From Sipunculus nudus (Eukaryota; Annelida; Sipuncula; Golfingiida; Sipunculidae): DNA of 64,000 nt. The stretch is from contig CM049309.1 in the NCBI GenBank assembly GCA_026874595.1, forward strand, positions 19,347,576 to 19,411,575, in the 5' to 3' direction. The notes under the pieces are model-generated. The model made no database searches. It was not told the origin of the DNA and saw nothing but the letters and a program-made list of their open reading frames with translations. The translations under genes were made by a program, and so were the position numbers. Below are positions 35,997-47,408 of this stretch, one piece after another (position 1 is the first letter of the stretch; each line of letters begins with the position of its first letter).

Positions 35997-37688
35997 AGAT
36001 GTGTTGGAATGACACGAATGCCCCCACCTGGGGCAAATTAGAAACATTTCTTAAATTTTGAAATTTTTTTAAGTTCAGGAGGTGTCATATGGTCAAAAGT
36101 AGGTCAACAAGGGCAAAATGCAAACTTGATCTGTTACGGGTCATTATCAAGCAACACACCAAAAATCAGGCCAGTATCTGCAGGCACTATGAAAAAAAGT
36201 CCATACATGTGCATTTTCCATAAAAATTTCTGTCTTTCATGAAATTTTCTATGTTTAGGAGCCGTAAAACAATCAAAAGTAGGTCAACCGGGATGAAATG
36301 CGAACTCGATCTGTAACTGTCATTATCTGCCCACACATAAAAAAATCAGGGTGGTATCTGCAGGCATTGAGGAAAAAAAGTCAGTACATATGCATTTGTT
36401 ATGAAAATTTCTATTTTTCATGAAACTTTCTATGTTCAGGAGCAGTCAAATGGTCAAAAGTAGGTCAACTGAGACAAAACAAGAACTTGATCTGTAACTG
36501 GTCATTATCTGCCTACACACCAAAAATCAGGCCTGTATCTGCAGGCATTGCGAAAAAAAGTGCGTACATGTGCACTTTTTTAATAAAATTGTCTATGTTA
36601 GAGCCCAGTCAAATGGTCAAAAGTAGGTCAACTGGGACAAAACATGAACTCGATCTGTAACTGGTCAATATCTGCCCATACACCAAAAATCAGGCCAATA
36701 TCTGCAGGTATTGCAAAGAAAAGTCTGTACATGTACATTTGTCATGAAAATTTATATTTTTCATGCAATTTTCTATGTTTAGGAGCTGTAAAACAATCAA
36801 AAGTAGGTCAACCGTGACGAAACGCGTTCTCGATCTGTAACTGGTCATTATCTGTCCACACACCAAAAATCAGGCCAAAATCTGCAGGCATTGCAAAAAA
36901 AAGTCCGTACATGTGTATTTGTCATGAAAATTTATATTTTTCATGAAATTTTCTAAGTTAAGGAGCTGTAAAACGTACAAAAGCAGGTCAACTGAGACGA
37001 AACGCGAACTCGATCTGTAACTGGTCATTATCTGCCCACACACCAAAAATCAGGCCAATATCTGCAGGCATTGCGAAAAAAAGTCTGTACATGTGTATTT
37101 GTCATGAAAATTTCTATTTTTTTTATGAAATTTTCTAAGTTAAGGAGCCATTAAACATACAAAAGTAGGTCAACTGGGATGAAATGTGAACTTGATCTGT
37201 AACTGGTCATTATCTGCCCACACACCAAAAATCAGGCCAATATCTGCAGGCATTGCGAAAAAAAGTCCGTACATGTGTATTTGTCATGGAAATTTCTATT
37301 ATTCATGAAATTTTCTAAGTTAAGAAGCCGTAAACAGGTCAAAAGTAGGTAAACCGGGATGAAACGCGAACATGATCTGTAACTGGTCATTATCTGCATA
37401 CACACCAAAAATCAGGCCAATATCTGCAAGCATTGCGAAAAAAAGTCCGTACATGTGTATTTGTCATGAAAATTTCTATTTTTCATGAAATTTTCTAAGT
37501 TTAAGAGCCGTAAAACAGGCAAAAGTAGGTCAACCGGGACAAAACGCAAACTCGATCTGTATCTGTAATCAGGCCAATATCTGCAGGCATTGCGAAAAAA
37601 AGTCCTTACAACTGTTTTTTTCAGAATGACGGAAGGACGGACATGGGTAAAACTATATGCCCCGGCCACTTTGTGGCGGGGGCATAAA
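35997..37688 (+). mobile_element. Pearl/HINE-like non-autonomous element with tandem core repeats
   Basis: It starts CTAGATGTG after AAA, with a small stem and then AATGCCCCCACC. The core is about nine tandem units of about 180 bp; CAGGCATTGCGAAAAAAAGT-type blocks occur near 36180, 36360, 36540, 36712, 36885, 37066, 37246, 37426 and 37583. Each unit also carries CAAAAGTAGGTCAACxGGGA and CTCGATCTGTAACTGGTCAT. It ends with a GGACGGACATGGG tract and a 3' hairpin ATGCCCCGGCCAC-TTT-GTGGCGGGGGCAT (37658-37686), whose arm is complementary to the 5' ATGCCCCC. Pearl elements of oysters and mussels have this plan (established knowledge). The family name is by architecture, not by alignment. Confidence 0.7.
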
Positions 37689-39130
37689 AATCAGAAATTG
37701 CAGGTGGCGCCACCAAAATTGTGCAGCACGTACAGACCATCAGTCCCAATGATCATAGTAAGTTTTGTGAAAATCCACACCATGGTTCCCGAGATATAAG
37801 CTTCTGAGTATTTTTCTATAATCAGCTCTAAAATGTAGAACAAGGGACCTATGGGTCACGACGCTCAGCTGTTATATATGATAAAAAATATTATTTAGAA
37901 ATGAGGCACATGCTGGTTTTGTGTGGTAATAAATAAAAGCTGTATTATGAGTTGTTGTTGTTTAGCTTATGTATGATTTTGATAGTACCTTTGGAGACAG
38001 GGAAGAGGATTGATTTCATTTATTTTATTAACAAATGGAGTACTACTGTCACACAGATTTTGACTTGGCCATAACTTATAAGCAGAACATATAATATGAG
38101 TTTAACTATTTATTAAAAAAATTACAAATATTGTCCCAAATATAATTTTTTTTTTTAAATAATAAGAGAATCATATGATTTTTTAAAATGAAATATAACT
38201 GATATAATTATTAAAATAATATTAAAGAATATATTCATGAATGCATTCATGAATACATTTTGAAAGTATTTGCACGAGTATTCATATACTTTCATTTTTA
38301 CCTGAATTCCCATTCTTTATGCAAGAAATTTTATAATGGAGTACATAATCATATTCGTATTTAAATACAATTACAAAGTATTTGCACCATGTCTGGTATT
38401 TATTCAGTTTTCACCAAACAATGATGTTGAGAATCCAGAATATACAAAATTCACAAATTTAAATAATGATCAGAAGTACCTGGTTTTATGGCTTTTATTT
38501 ATATTAAAAAAATAACTGTAAAAATTCATTTTGGACTAATTTCACATCAGTGTACACACTAGACACAGTAGGAATCTAGATTAATATTATCAACTGCATC
38601 TTTGTCTATCATTAATTTCCTTCATATAATCCCTAATGATTAGTAATGAATAATATGATTTACTTCTCTTACACACTTTATCATTAAAATTGAACTGAAA
38701 AATGCCATAGGTGACTGCATGGTATTATTTGGAATATGTGACATTCTACCCATCGATACAAGATTCTTATATCATCAGTAACTGCAAGTTAATTTCCTGT
38801 TATTATAAACTTACAAATTCCTTTTATATTTTTCTTTAATTTGTTATTAAAAACCAATAAAAATTTATTAATTTATTGTTTATTGTTATGTTGTTGGTTA
38901 AAACTACTAGATGAGTTGGGTTGGACACCTGGATCAACTGTGGCTGGCCATAAGCTGCCTGGATTCTCGCCTCAAGCGTGCATAATTTGATGAAAGGTCA
39001 ACAAGGTCAACATACAGGTGACTCAAGAGGGGCTGGAGAGAGCCAAAGTCTGACAGGGTCTCATAATAAACATTAATAAAAGCTACAATATTTGGCCAAT
39101 TTCTTTCAGCTTTCTAAACTAAAAAGCTGA
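37689..39130. other. Family B start and featureless AT-rich DNA
   Basis: 37690-37835 is a short segment with GGTGGCGCCACC (37703-37714), duplicated at 42001-42140. A B-type 5' end follows at 37838. From about 37870 to 39130 I see nothing recognisable. Confidence 0.5.
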
Positions 39131-39514
39131 AATCCTTATGTGTGCATGATATGAAAATTATATCAACAGTGCTCACGGGAAACAAACGTGCCATGGTCAC
39201 AGTTGGGCAAAATTTAAGGTACTAATTTTATATTTATACTAATAACATAAAATTTGAAAAATTCAGAACTAATTTTGGGTATTCAATTGAATCTTGATTA
39301 AATAATGTTACATCCCTGACAAAAAAATCTCTAGCTTCAGCAATGCCCTTGTTAAGGGAGTAAATATATTTCTTGATTTTTTACAAAGTGCATTATGTTT
39401 GGGCCCATAACTTAAAACAATTACACAATACTGACATCATTCTGGCATGTGCATAGAGAATGAAAAATATGTAAATTATTTATGATTAAAGTCAGATCAG
39501 TGGTTTTGATAATG

Positions 39515-39712
39515 ATACAAAGGTGGGGTTGGGGATGTCCCTACCTGTATCACATATGGTTGCTGATGCGCGTGGCAGACTGTTCCAAGACCAGTTTGAT
39601 GACAGAAGTCTTTATTCAATAGCAAGCGGTCTGGGACAGTCTCTCTCTCTGAGAGAGCGGCCCAGTCTCCCTGACTCTCTGACTCTCAGTGCGCACTACA
39701 GATAGTTTTGTT
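39515..39712 (+). other. GC-richer insert interrupting family B text
   Basis: Higher GC with an imperfect CTCTCTCTC/GAGAGAG stem near 39640-39665. It breaks the B module seen at 39370-39500. It has a 60-codon open frame with no recognised similarity, so it is not called a gene. Confidence 0.4.
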
Positions 39713-41096
39713 ACAGAGCTTTCACGTGACATATGAGACGTACATATCCATATTTCTGCATTTCGTCATAAAAGCTTAACCTGATTGGTTGACCCAAAGT
39801 AGGTCACAATTACATCAGAGGTGTAAGTGTTCTTCCTAATTTTCGTGAGATCTGATTGGACAAAAGTTCTATGGAAAATCCCAAGTCTGACCTGACATAC
39901 ATCCAGTTATAGACTGACCTGCAAGTCCTATTTACAGACTCGTATAAACATAATCTGCCTGCCTCATCATAGAAACCAATTTAGAGCTAATTTGTGAGAG
40001 TACAATAAGGCTCTACAAACATACTGAATTACCATTAGATACTTGGTCGTCTGATGGACATTAATAATTCTTAGGCTCTGTCTGAATATCGGAACAGACT
40101 GTAACCAAGATTGATTTTCATTTGCCTCTAAAGTAAATTTTAGATGAAATATTGAAATATTCCTTTAAATATATGTCAAGTCATAAATATACCCTTTCTT
40201 ACTCCATAACAATATTAGGCAGTCTTGAAGTAAAAAATGAAGTTTTTCATTAATATCTCCAAGGTATTAAGTCCTAGTGACCAAATTCTTGGCATGGTAG
40301 GGGATTTTGGAGACATCTAACTGTATGCCGAATTTAAGGAACTTAGAGCTGAAGCTGGGGAGCTGAGCTCTTGCAAACTGCATAACACTAGCTTGATGTA
40401 AACAATATGTTACATGGTGCTTGAAAACTTGATTAAAATCTACAGTTTTTGATCAACTGGTTTCAAATTTTTGGTGTTAACAGTTGAAATGCTAACAAAA
40501 ACATGCTGTGAAAATTAAATCCACAGTACTTACAGGAAAAAAACGTGCCATGGTCAAAGTTGGGCAAAATTAAGGTACCAATTTTTTATTTTTATTAATA
40601 TTTTAAAAAATTTAAAATATTTTCATCTAATTTTAGGTATACAATTTAATTTTGATTAATTAAAGTGATATTACTGGAAAAAAGGTCCATAGCTTTAACG
40701 TTTTTTGTGTTAAGTGATCAAATATCTTTCCTGATTTTTTACAAAATGCATTATGTTTGGGCCCATAACTTTTTTAAATTAAATAATACAGACATAATTT
40801 CTGGCATGTACATAGGAACTATATAGAGGAATATTTATGGTAAATATGAGGAAAAACAGATAAGTGGTTTTGATATTAGGCAGTCCTGAAGTGTGAAAAT
40901 AGGTTTTAAATAAAAAATTGAGGTTTTTCCTTAATTTCTCAAAGGAACGAAGTTGCAAAGACCCAGTTTTCGGCTTGGTAGGAGATCTTGGGGACATCTA
41001 ACATTATGCTGAATTTTGGATTCCTAGGTCTTACGGTTTCAAAACGTGCCACATCTACGGATGGACGGACGGACGACGGACAATGGACCACGACTA

Positions 41097-41127
41097 TAGC
41101 TCAGATGACTTATAGTCAGCTGAGCTA
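41097..41127 (+). terminator. 3'-terminal hairpin of a family B element
   Basis: Arms TAGCTCAGATGACT and AGTCAGCTGAGCTA (one mismatch), loop TAT, preceded by a GACGGAC tract. The same structure is at 53529-53559. It is a transposon end signal and not a transcription terminator. Confidence 0.85.
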
Positions 41128-41130
41128 AAA

Positions 41131-42665
41131 ATGGGTCAAGGTCACCCATCTTCGAACTTGACTGAGATTTTATCGATATACATCTTCACTGATGAAATAA
41201 AATTCCAACCGTGAAGCCGTGAATCCTTTAAGAAAGATCCTGCTCACAAGGTTAAAGTTAACAGACGCGGACGGACGGACGTCAGACGGACAGACAGACG
41301 GACGGCAAGACAGCCCGACGGATGGACAGCTTGGGTGACAACAATAGCCCATCAGCCTATGAGCTGAGGGCTAAAAACAGCTGTACATGTACATTTGTCA
41401 TGAAAATTTATATTTTTCATGAAATTTTCTATGTTTAAGAGCTGTAAAACAATCAAAAGTAGGTCAACTTGGACGACACGCGAACTCAATCTATATCTGG
41501 TCATTATCTACCTACACACCAAAAATCAGGCCAATATCTGCAGGCATTGCGAAAAAAAGTCCGTACATGTGTATTTGTCATGAAAATTTCTATTTTTCAT
41601 AAAATTTTCTAAGTTAAGGAGCCATAAAACATACAAAAATAAATCAACTGGGATGAAATGCCAACTCGATCTGTAACTGGTCATTATCTGCCCACACACC
41701 AAAAATCAGGCCAATATCTGCAGGCATTGCTAAAAAAAGTCTGTACATGTGTATTTGTCATGAAAATTTCTATTTTTCATGAAATTTTCTAAGTTAAGGA
41801 GCCGTAAAACGGTCAAAAGTAGGTCAACTGGGACGAAACGCAAACTCGATCTGTAACTGGTCATTATCTGCATACACACCAAAAATCAGGCCAATAATTG
41901 CAAGCATTGCGAAAAAAAAAAAAACGTACAACTTTTTTTCGGAATGACGGACATGGGTAAAACTATATGCTCCGGCCACTTTGTGGCGGGGGCATAAAAA
42001 TCAGAAATAGCAGGTGGAACCAAAATTGTGCAGCATGTATAGACCATCAGTCCCAATGATCATAGTAAGTTTTGTGAAAATCCACACAATGGTTCCCGAG
42101 ATATAAGCTTCTGAGTATTTTTCTATAATCAGCTCTAAAATGAAGAAAAATGGGTCAAGGTCACCCATCTTCGAACTTGACTGAGATTTTATCGATAAAC
42201 ATCTTCACTGATGAAATGAAATTCCAACCGTGAATCTGTGAATCCTTTAAGAGAGATCCTGCTCACAAGGTAAAAGTTAACAGACGCGGACGGACGGACG
42301 TCAGACGGATGGACGTCAGACGGACAGACGGCCCAACAGATGGACAGCTTGGGTGATGACAATAGCCCATCAGCCTATGAGCTGAGGGCTAAAAACAGCT
42401 GTACATGTACATTTGTCATGAAAATTTATATTTTTCATGCAATTTTCTATGTTTAGCTGTAAAACAATCAAAAGTAGGTCAACCGTGACGAAACGCATTC
42501 TCGATCTGTAACTGGTCATTATCTGTCCACACACCAAAAATCAGGCCAAAATCTGCAGGCATTGCAAAAAAAAGTCCGTACATGTGTATTTGTCATGAAA
42601 ATTTCTATTTTTCATGAAATTTTCTAAGTTTAGGAGCCGTAAAACAGTCAAAAGTAGGTCCGCTA
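41131..42665 (+). repeat. Tandem duplication, about 1,019 bp period, of a composite repeat
   Basis: The block beginning ATGGGTCAAGGTCACCCATC occurs at 41131 and 42150. Each is followed by a CGGACGGACGTCAGACGGA tract, a TAGCCC…GGGCTA hairpin and Pearl core units (about three in the first copy, one and a half in the second, ending near 42660). Substitutions between the copies are few, so the duplication is fairly recent. Confidence 0.85.
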
Positions 42666-42819
42666 TCGTCAATGATATAAGTCTCATCCGACTTTACACT
42701 TTGTCTTCCTGGTCTTTCAGGCCTGTTCAGTCTTGTAGCTTTTCTCAGTTCCCTGGGGAGCAGACAACCCAAGCAGCCATGACAGTGTTAGAAGGTTGCT
42801 AGTATTTGTTCTACTTTTG

Positions 42820-42995
42820 CCGGCCACCCATAACTAGTACCCATTCACTTCTGAGTTGTGAGAGCACACCCTTGTTGTAAAACCTTTGGCTAGATGACTT
42901 AGCGTAGACAAAGGATAGAACAGGATGTGAACCCACAACCTTGTGTTATAATGCCAGTGCCTTATCCATGATGCCACCACGATCCACCAGGCAAT
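42820..42995 (-). mobile_element. tRNA-derived SINE, second family
   Basis: Minus strand: box A TGGCATCATGGATAAGGCAC (42976-42957) and box B GGGTTCACATCC (42934-42923), then a body that includes GTGAATGGGTACTAG and ends near 42820. The head differs from that of the SINE at 11.8-12.1 kb. Confidence 0.7.
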
Positions 42996-43179
42996 TCAAA
43001 TCTAATTTGAAACAACCTTGAACCTGCAGCATACTGAAGTAAACTTTTTATATGTTTAATAATTTCACTGAAGAACAAAGAAGGGTTGATTCCAGTAAGC
43101 ACACATGTAATTTTGCAAGTAAAGGAACTATATATTATGGTAAAATATTAATGGAATCTGTAATAATTCTGATTAGTAA

Positions 43180-43455
43180 GGATAGCGTCACAAGCTGTCA
43201 TAGAGGAACCAGACGTCATGAATATTGCATAAATACTCTGTCCTCACAAGCTGTCCTAGAGCAACCATACGTCATGAATATTACATAACTACTCTGTCAT
43301 CACAAGCTGTCATAGAGCACCCAAAGGTCATAAATATTACTGAACTACTGTCATTACAAGCTGTCATAGAGCAAACATACATCATGAATATTACATAACT
43401 TCTCTGTTATCACAAGTTGTCCAAGAGCAACCAAGAGTCTCAAATATTACAAAAA
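43180..43455 (+). repeat. Minisatellite of about 55 bp, five units
   Basis: The unit contains CACAAGCTGTCATAGAGCAA, CATACGTCATGAATATTAC and ATAACTACTCTG. Units differ by scattered changes. Confidence 0.92.
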
Positions 43456-43688
43456 TACTCTGTCAGATTTGAGGGGTATTCTGAAATCAGGAGGTAGTCA
43501 ATCAGGAAGTCCACAGCAATTTGTTGTAAACATTTATTTTTTCCTTAGAAAATATATACAAATCCAGTATCCACTAATAAACCATAACTGGTTAATATTT
43601 TAAATTTGACTTGTTTGATGGCTGCTGTACATGTCAAACAGCACAAATTGTTAATTTCTTTACATGTTGAGGAATACAACCACATACC

Positions 43689-44072
43689 GCATGATATTCA
43701 ATGGATCTGTATCCTGGCAACACAAATCATAAGCGAGTCATCAACGATCTGTACCCTAAGCAACACAATCAGAAGTGTGTTACCATGGATCTATATCTTT
43801 AGTAACACAAACTTGAAGTGTGTATCTTCACAGATCTGTAGCCATGGCAACACAGATCTGAAGAGTTGCACCATGAATCTACTGGTTCTGCTTCACAGAC
43901 CTGTAACCTTGGCAACACAAGTTCACGACCTTTGAAAAAGTGATTCGTTGTGTGGCACCAAGGATCTGTATGGCCTCTTGAACTGGGTTTGAAGTCTTTG
44001 GAAAAGATATATTTAGTGTGTGAAACAACATTGGTCTGAAGGCTTTGCAATGCAGATTCGCAGTGAGTGGGC
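43689..44072 (+). repeat. Degenerate minisatellite of about 45 bp, left part
   Basis: Units of the type GATCTGTAGCCTTGGCAACA, then CAAATCTGAAGTGTGTTACC. It resumes at 44716 after an inserted element. Confidence 0.8.
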
Positions 44073-44079
44073 ACTAGTT

Positions 44080-44708
44080 TAGCGGCTTACTTGTGTGAAT
44101 TTGCTTCTAGACTGGTACCCAACCACATATTTTAGGTGGCGCCACCGCGTGTCTGTGTATGAGACTTAAAAGTAATGTAAACAAACATTGTCGTGTGCTC
44201 CAGAATCCAAGGATGACACAGGTTGTTTATTGCCAAATTTATAGTTTTACCTGTAACCAATACGTCATTCAAGAATCATTATAATGCAAAAATATATTCA
44301 ATAATAAAATTGGATAAAAAAGTGTATATATATTATATGCTTAGGGCCTCAGGCCTACATATTCAAGTTCATAGCTGATGGTTTGTTTATCATACTTTAT
44401 TATAGGACCTGAGTTGAAAGAAAAGACTGGTCGTACCCAAGTGACACCGGGATGACACGCCGCATGAAACAGAAAAGGAAAGCTAATTGATAATTTTGTC
44501 TAAAATTTACAATATAACCGTTTTATGTGGCAGCAAACTGAAAGGTATGTAAAGTTGAGCCACAACACGTGAAACGGTTAAGAGAGGTCCGCTTGGCGTA
44601 TGTTGTCATGAGCTTATCTCCGGTAATACATTGGAACCAGCTTTTTCTACCTCCTTTAATGGAGAGAGGAAAGAGTCGGTACCAGTCTAGACACTAGTAA
44701 GCCGCTTA
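44080..44708. mobile_element. hAT-like MITE of about 630 bp inserted in the minisatellite
   Basis: The left end TAGCGGCTTAC … CTAGACTGGTACC and the right end GGTACCAGTCTAG … GTAAGCCGCTTA are inverted copies. The flanks ACTAGTT (44073-44079) and ACTAGTG (44709-44715) look like a target duplication. It contains one exact GGTGGCGCCACC (44135-44146). Non-coding. Confidence 0.75.
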
Positions 44709-44715
44709 ACTAGTG

Positions 44716-44825
44716 TCCACCTTTGCAGTGTGCCACCATGGATCTGCAGTCTTGGCAACAAGGGCATCAGTGTGTTACCATGCAGCTGTGGGCTTGGCAA
44801 CATATAGTTTCATAGTGTGGCTCAG
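44716..44825 (+). repeat. Degenerate minisatellite of about 45 bp, right part
   Basis: Continues the array at 43689-44072 (GATCTGCAGTCTTGGCAACA and similar). Confidence 0.75.
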
Positions 44826-46700
44826 TGTTTTTTTTATAGCTACAGTGACTTACCTTTGCAGGCCACAGTCAATGTTACACATTTGATGATCTGAAGAATC
44901 ATTAAGAACATGTAAGTTTTACCCAATTAACAGAGATTTTAACTGATAAAATATTGTTACAGAGGCATAATATTATAGTGTTGCACTTTTGAGAACAATC
45001 TGTTACATCAATGCCCAGCATGTTAACACAAGGAGACTGGATATATACAAATATTTTGGCAATCTGGAGATTTATTAAGTGTATATTTGTTTGGACTTGG
45101 AATGTACACAGCATCTGTGCAGACATGTTCAAGTTTGGTATGATAAATAACAGAATATTAAATTGTAGCAAATGAAAATATTTAACTCAAAATGCATCTG
45201 CAATACCAAGACCTGCACTGGTCAGCATGAGTAAACAACTGTCAAATCATATGTAAAACATCTTTTCCAGTGGTACCAACTCTTTGAGTAAAATTAGCTA
45301 ATGTAATTAGGAATGTAATAACATGCACCATTAAAATATGTTCCTTTTCCAGCTGCTATGATACATTATCTCACGATACCATAAATACTGTAATACCTCC
45401 TTTACAATATTATAACCGATATAATAAATGAAAGGTATACTTAAGTTTAGATACAGAGGCCATATTCAATCTTGTTCTCTATATGATCAAATTTCTCACA
45501 TAATTCTATCGTGTAAGTAATTTCCAAATTGTAAAAATAAAATTTATTTCCATATACTTAGCTGATCAGATGCAGTCACATTTTTGTGTCTCGTATGGTG
45601 CTTTGAAAGATTATTAAATGGCAGGCTTGTTGGGTATTGCCTTTTTTATGGCCTTTGGGCAGCCTTATCAGCCTACGGATCTGAGGGCCAATACTGCCAC
45701 CCTCATGGCAATATGAAACAGGCCAGTTATTAACATATAATCACATACATACGAGTGCACAAGTGTATTGCTGAAGCCCTAGTCCCTGTAAAATGTTGAT
45801 CTACGAGAATTTCTGGGAAGTTGAAGCTTCAATATTCTATAAAATACAGGAACAGGGCTTTGATTTGGGATATGTAATTTGGCTTATTGATTTCATTGTA
45901 CTGGCAAAAGTGTAGAGGGTTATCACAATACTGATCACACTTTTAAATGATAATATTCTATAATAAGGTATTTACTTATACATAAAATAAGGGTTATATA
46001 CTGAATATATATACATTTCAAGTCATTTGTGATTCAGCGGTTCTTGTTAATTAAATTATTGGCACACAAATTTGGAATATCCTCCATAACATTATTCATG
46101 ATGCTGACATCGCCAAGTAAACAATCCAAATTTAAGCTGATAAAATTCAACTTATGACAACATGATTTTCACGCAACCACACTATTCAATATATGTCACT
46201 TACTTTTAAAAAGTATATATATCTCTTCTATATTATGGAATATTAGCATTGTTTATAAAAATTATTCAATATTGTGAAATAAGTATATGAAAAAACCCTC
46301 TAAACTACACTTTTACATTTTACCTTGTTTGAGGAACAGATCAGATGCATAAATAAAAATTTGATAGTTTACAACCATCACACCAGATAGCACTGTCAAT
46401 TCATTGGCTGTAAAAGAATAATTAAATAACATGAGAGAAAAATATGTCGACACAGACATATACAGAAATAGCATAAAATATGGCAGTCATTACGGCTTGA
46501 GTTTTACCTGCAAATTAACTCATTATCACAAAACAATTCATCAGTTCTTAAATGCCGTCGATTTCAGTTCATCACACATTAAAAATAATGTTAGCTAAAA
46601 ATTTTGTTATTATTTTTTTATAAACTATTCACCAATGATGTCATTTTTCCCAACATGGGTTATCTGAAAATTGATTCATAGGAAATAGACATTCAGAATT
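44826..46700. other. Intergenic stretch without recognisable gene
   Basis: AT-rich. Around 45640-45710 there is a relic of a TCAGCCTAxGxxCTGAGGGCxA hairpin like the one at 41.35 kb. Confidence 0.5.
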
Positions 46701-46705
46701 TGTTA

Positions 46706-46711
46706 TTTAAT
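46706..46711 (-). terminator. Possible GABPB poly(A) signal
   Basis: ATTAAA on the minus strand, about 420 bp after the stop codon. It is the first acceptable hexamer noticed there; use is unproven. Confidence 0.25.
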
Positions 46712-46745
46712 TTTACTGTTGAATGTTAAATAATTAGTTTGAAAG

Positions 46746-46751
<6 letters not shown>

Positions 46752-46781
<30 letters not shown>
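46752..46781 (+). repeat. (AT)n microsatellite
   Basis: About 15 AT repeats in the presumed GABPB 3' UTR. Confidence 0.95.
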
Positions 46782-47130
46782 CTTAATATTTGTATACATT
46801 CCTAGCCCCTGAGCCAGTCAGACCATCGATGGTCTTCATGTTTCCCACTGAAGCCCTCTCTTGGAGTCATTGTCAATGCCTGAATTCCTCGTCATCCTGA
46901 TAATGCATACGGTACCAGTCATCTTATTATGCTTTGCAGGTGTCAGCAATGATATGAACAAGGAATACAAGAGGACCTTTCTTATGGACACCTCTCTATT
47001 CTGGACACTTTAGGCAGTCCTATGAAATTAAGACTCTGAATAACCTCTCGAAAATGACTCTGAGCACCCTGGTAAAACCCAAGGTGCCCCCAGTGCCTGT
47101 GATGGTGAAGTTCTGTTATTGCCTATAAAG

Positions 47131-47408
47131 TCAGTCATCTGTCCCTGTTTTTGTGACAATGTCATTCAACTGTTTTTTGTACTCCTCTGCCTCCTGTTCC
47201 TTCGCTTCCAGCTGTTTTTTATAAACCTCCGCCTGCTTCTGGACTTCTTCAAGCTGCCTTCGCAGCTCATCCTGGTCCCCAGCTTCTTCCAAATCCCCTA
47301 CCTCTGTCATCTCAGTGACCTCTGTGATTTCAGTGACCTCTGACACCTGACCTGTGACATCATCCAAGTGTATCCTCTTCACTGCTGGCTCATCCTCTGT
47401 GGTGGTGA
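47131..47408 (-). CDS. GABPB1: GABPB last coding exon (coiled coil)
   Basis: Acceptor TTCATATCCTCAG, stop at 47133-47131. It encodes the EPAVKR nuclear localisation-like motif, an acidic [14 protein letters not shown] repeat and the coiled coil [20 protein letters not shown] followed by [14 protein letters not shown]. The coiled coil aligns with the vertebrate [20 protein letters not shown] segment. The antisense open frame over it is a shadow. Confidence 0.95.

Larger units (their letters stand above)
34991..41130 (+). mobile_element. Composite family B element, copy B2, with nested insertions
   Basis: The 5' end is at 34991 (AACAAGG, palindrome GACCCATGGGTC at 35000-35011, then CTCAGCTGA). 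It runs colinear with B1 (G-run block near 35.62 kb) to about 35996, where a Pearl-like element begins. B-type modules resume near 39140 and 40500 (each with CGTGCCATGG(T/C)CA) and end in a GACGGACGGAC tract and the 3' hairpin at 41097-41127. Another B 5' end starts at 37838, so at least two B copies are merged here. Non-coding. Confidence 0.6.

Noticed and set aside
35997..37688. Regular 180-bp repeats as a CRISPR array
   Set aside because: Whole units repeat with no unique spacers, and the window is animal DNA. It is a transposon-associated satellite.
42923..42976. Second functional tRNA gene
   Set aside because: Same reasoning: a tRNA-like head runs into a SINE body and the arms are incomplete.
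47119..47343. Plus-strand open frame of 74 codons with hydrophobic residues
   Set aside because: It is the antisense shadow of the GABPB coiled-coil exon.
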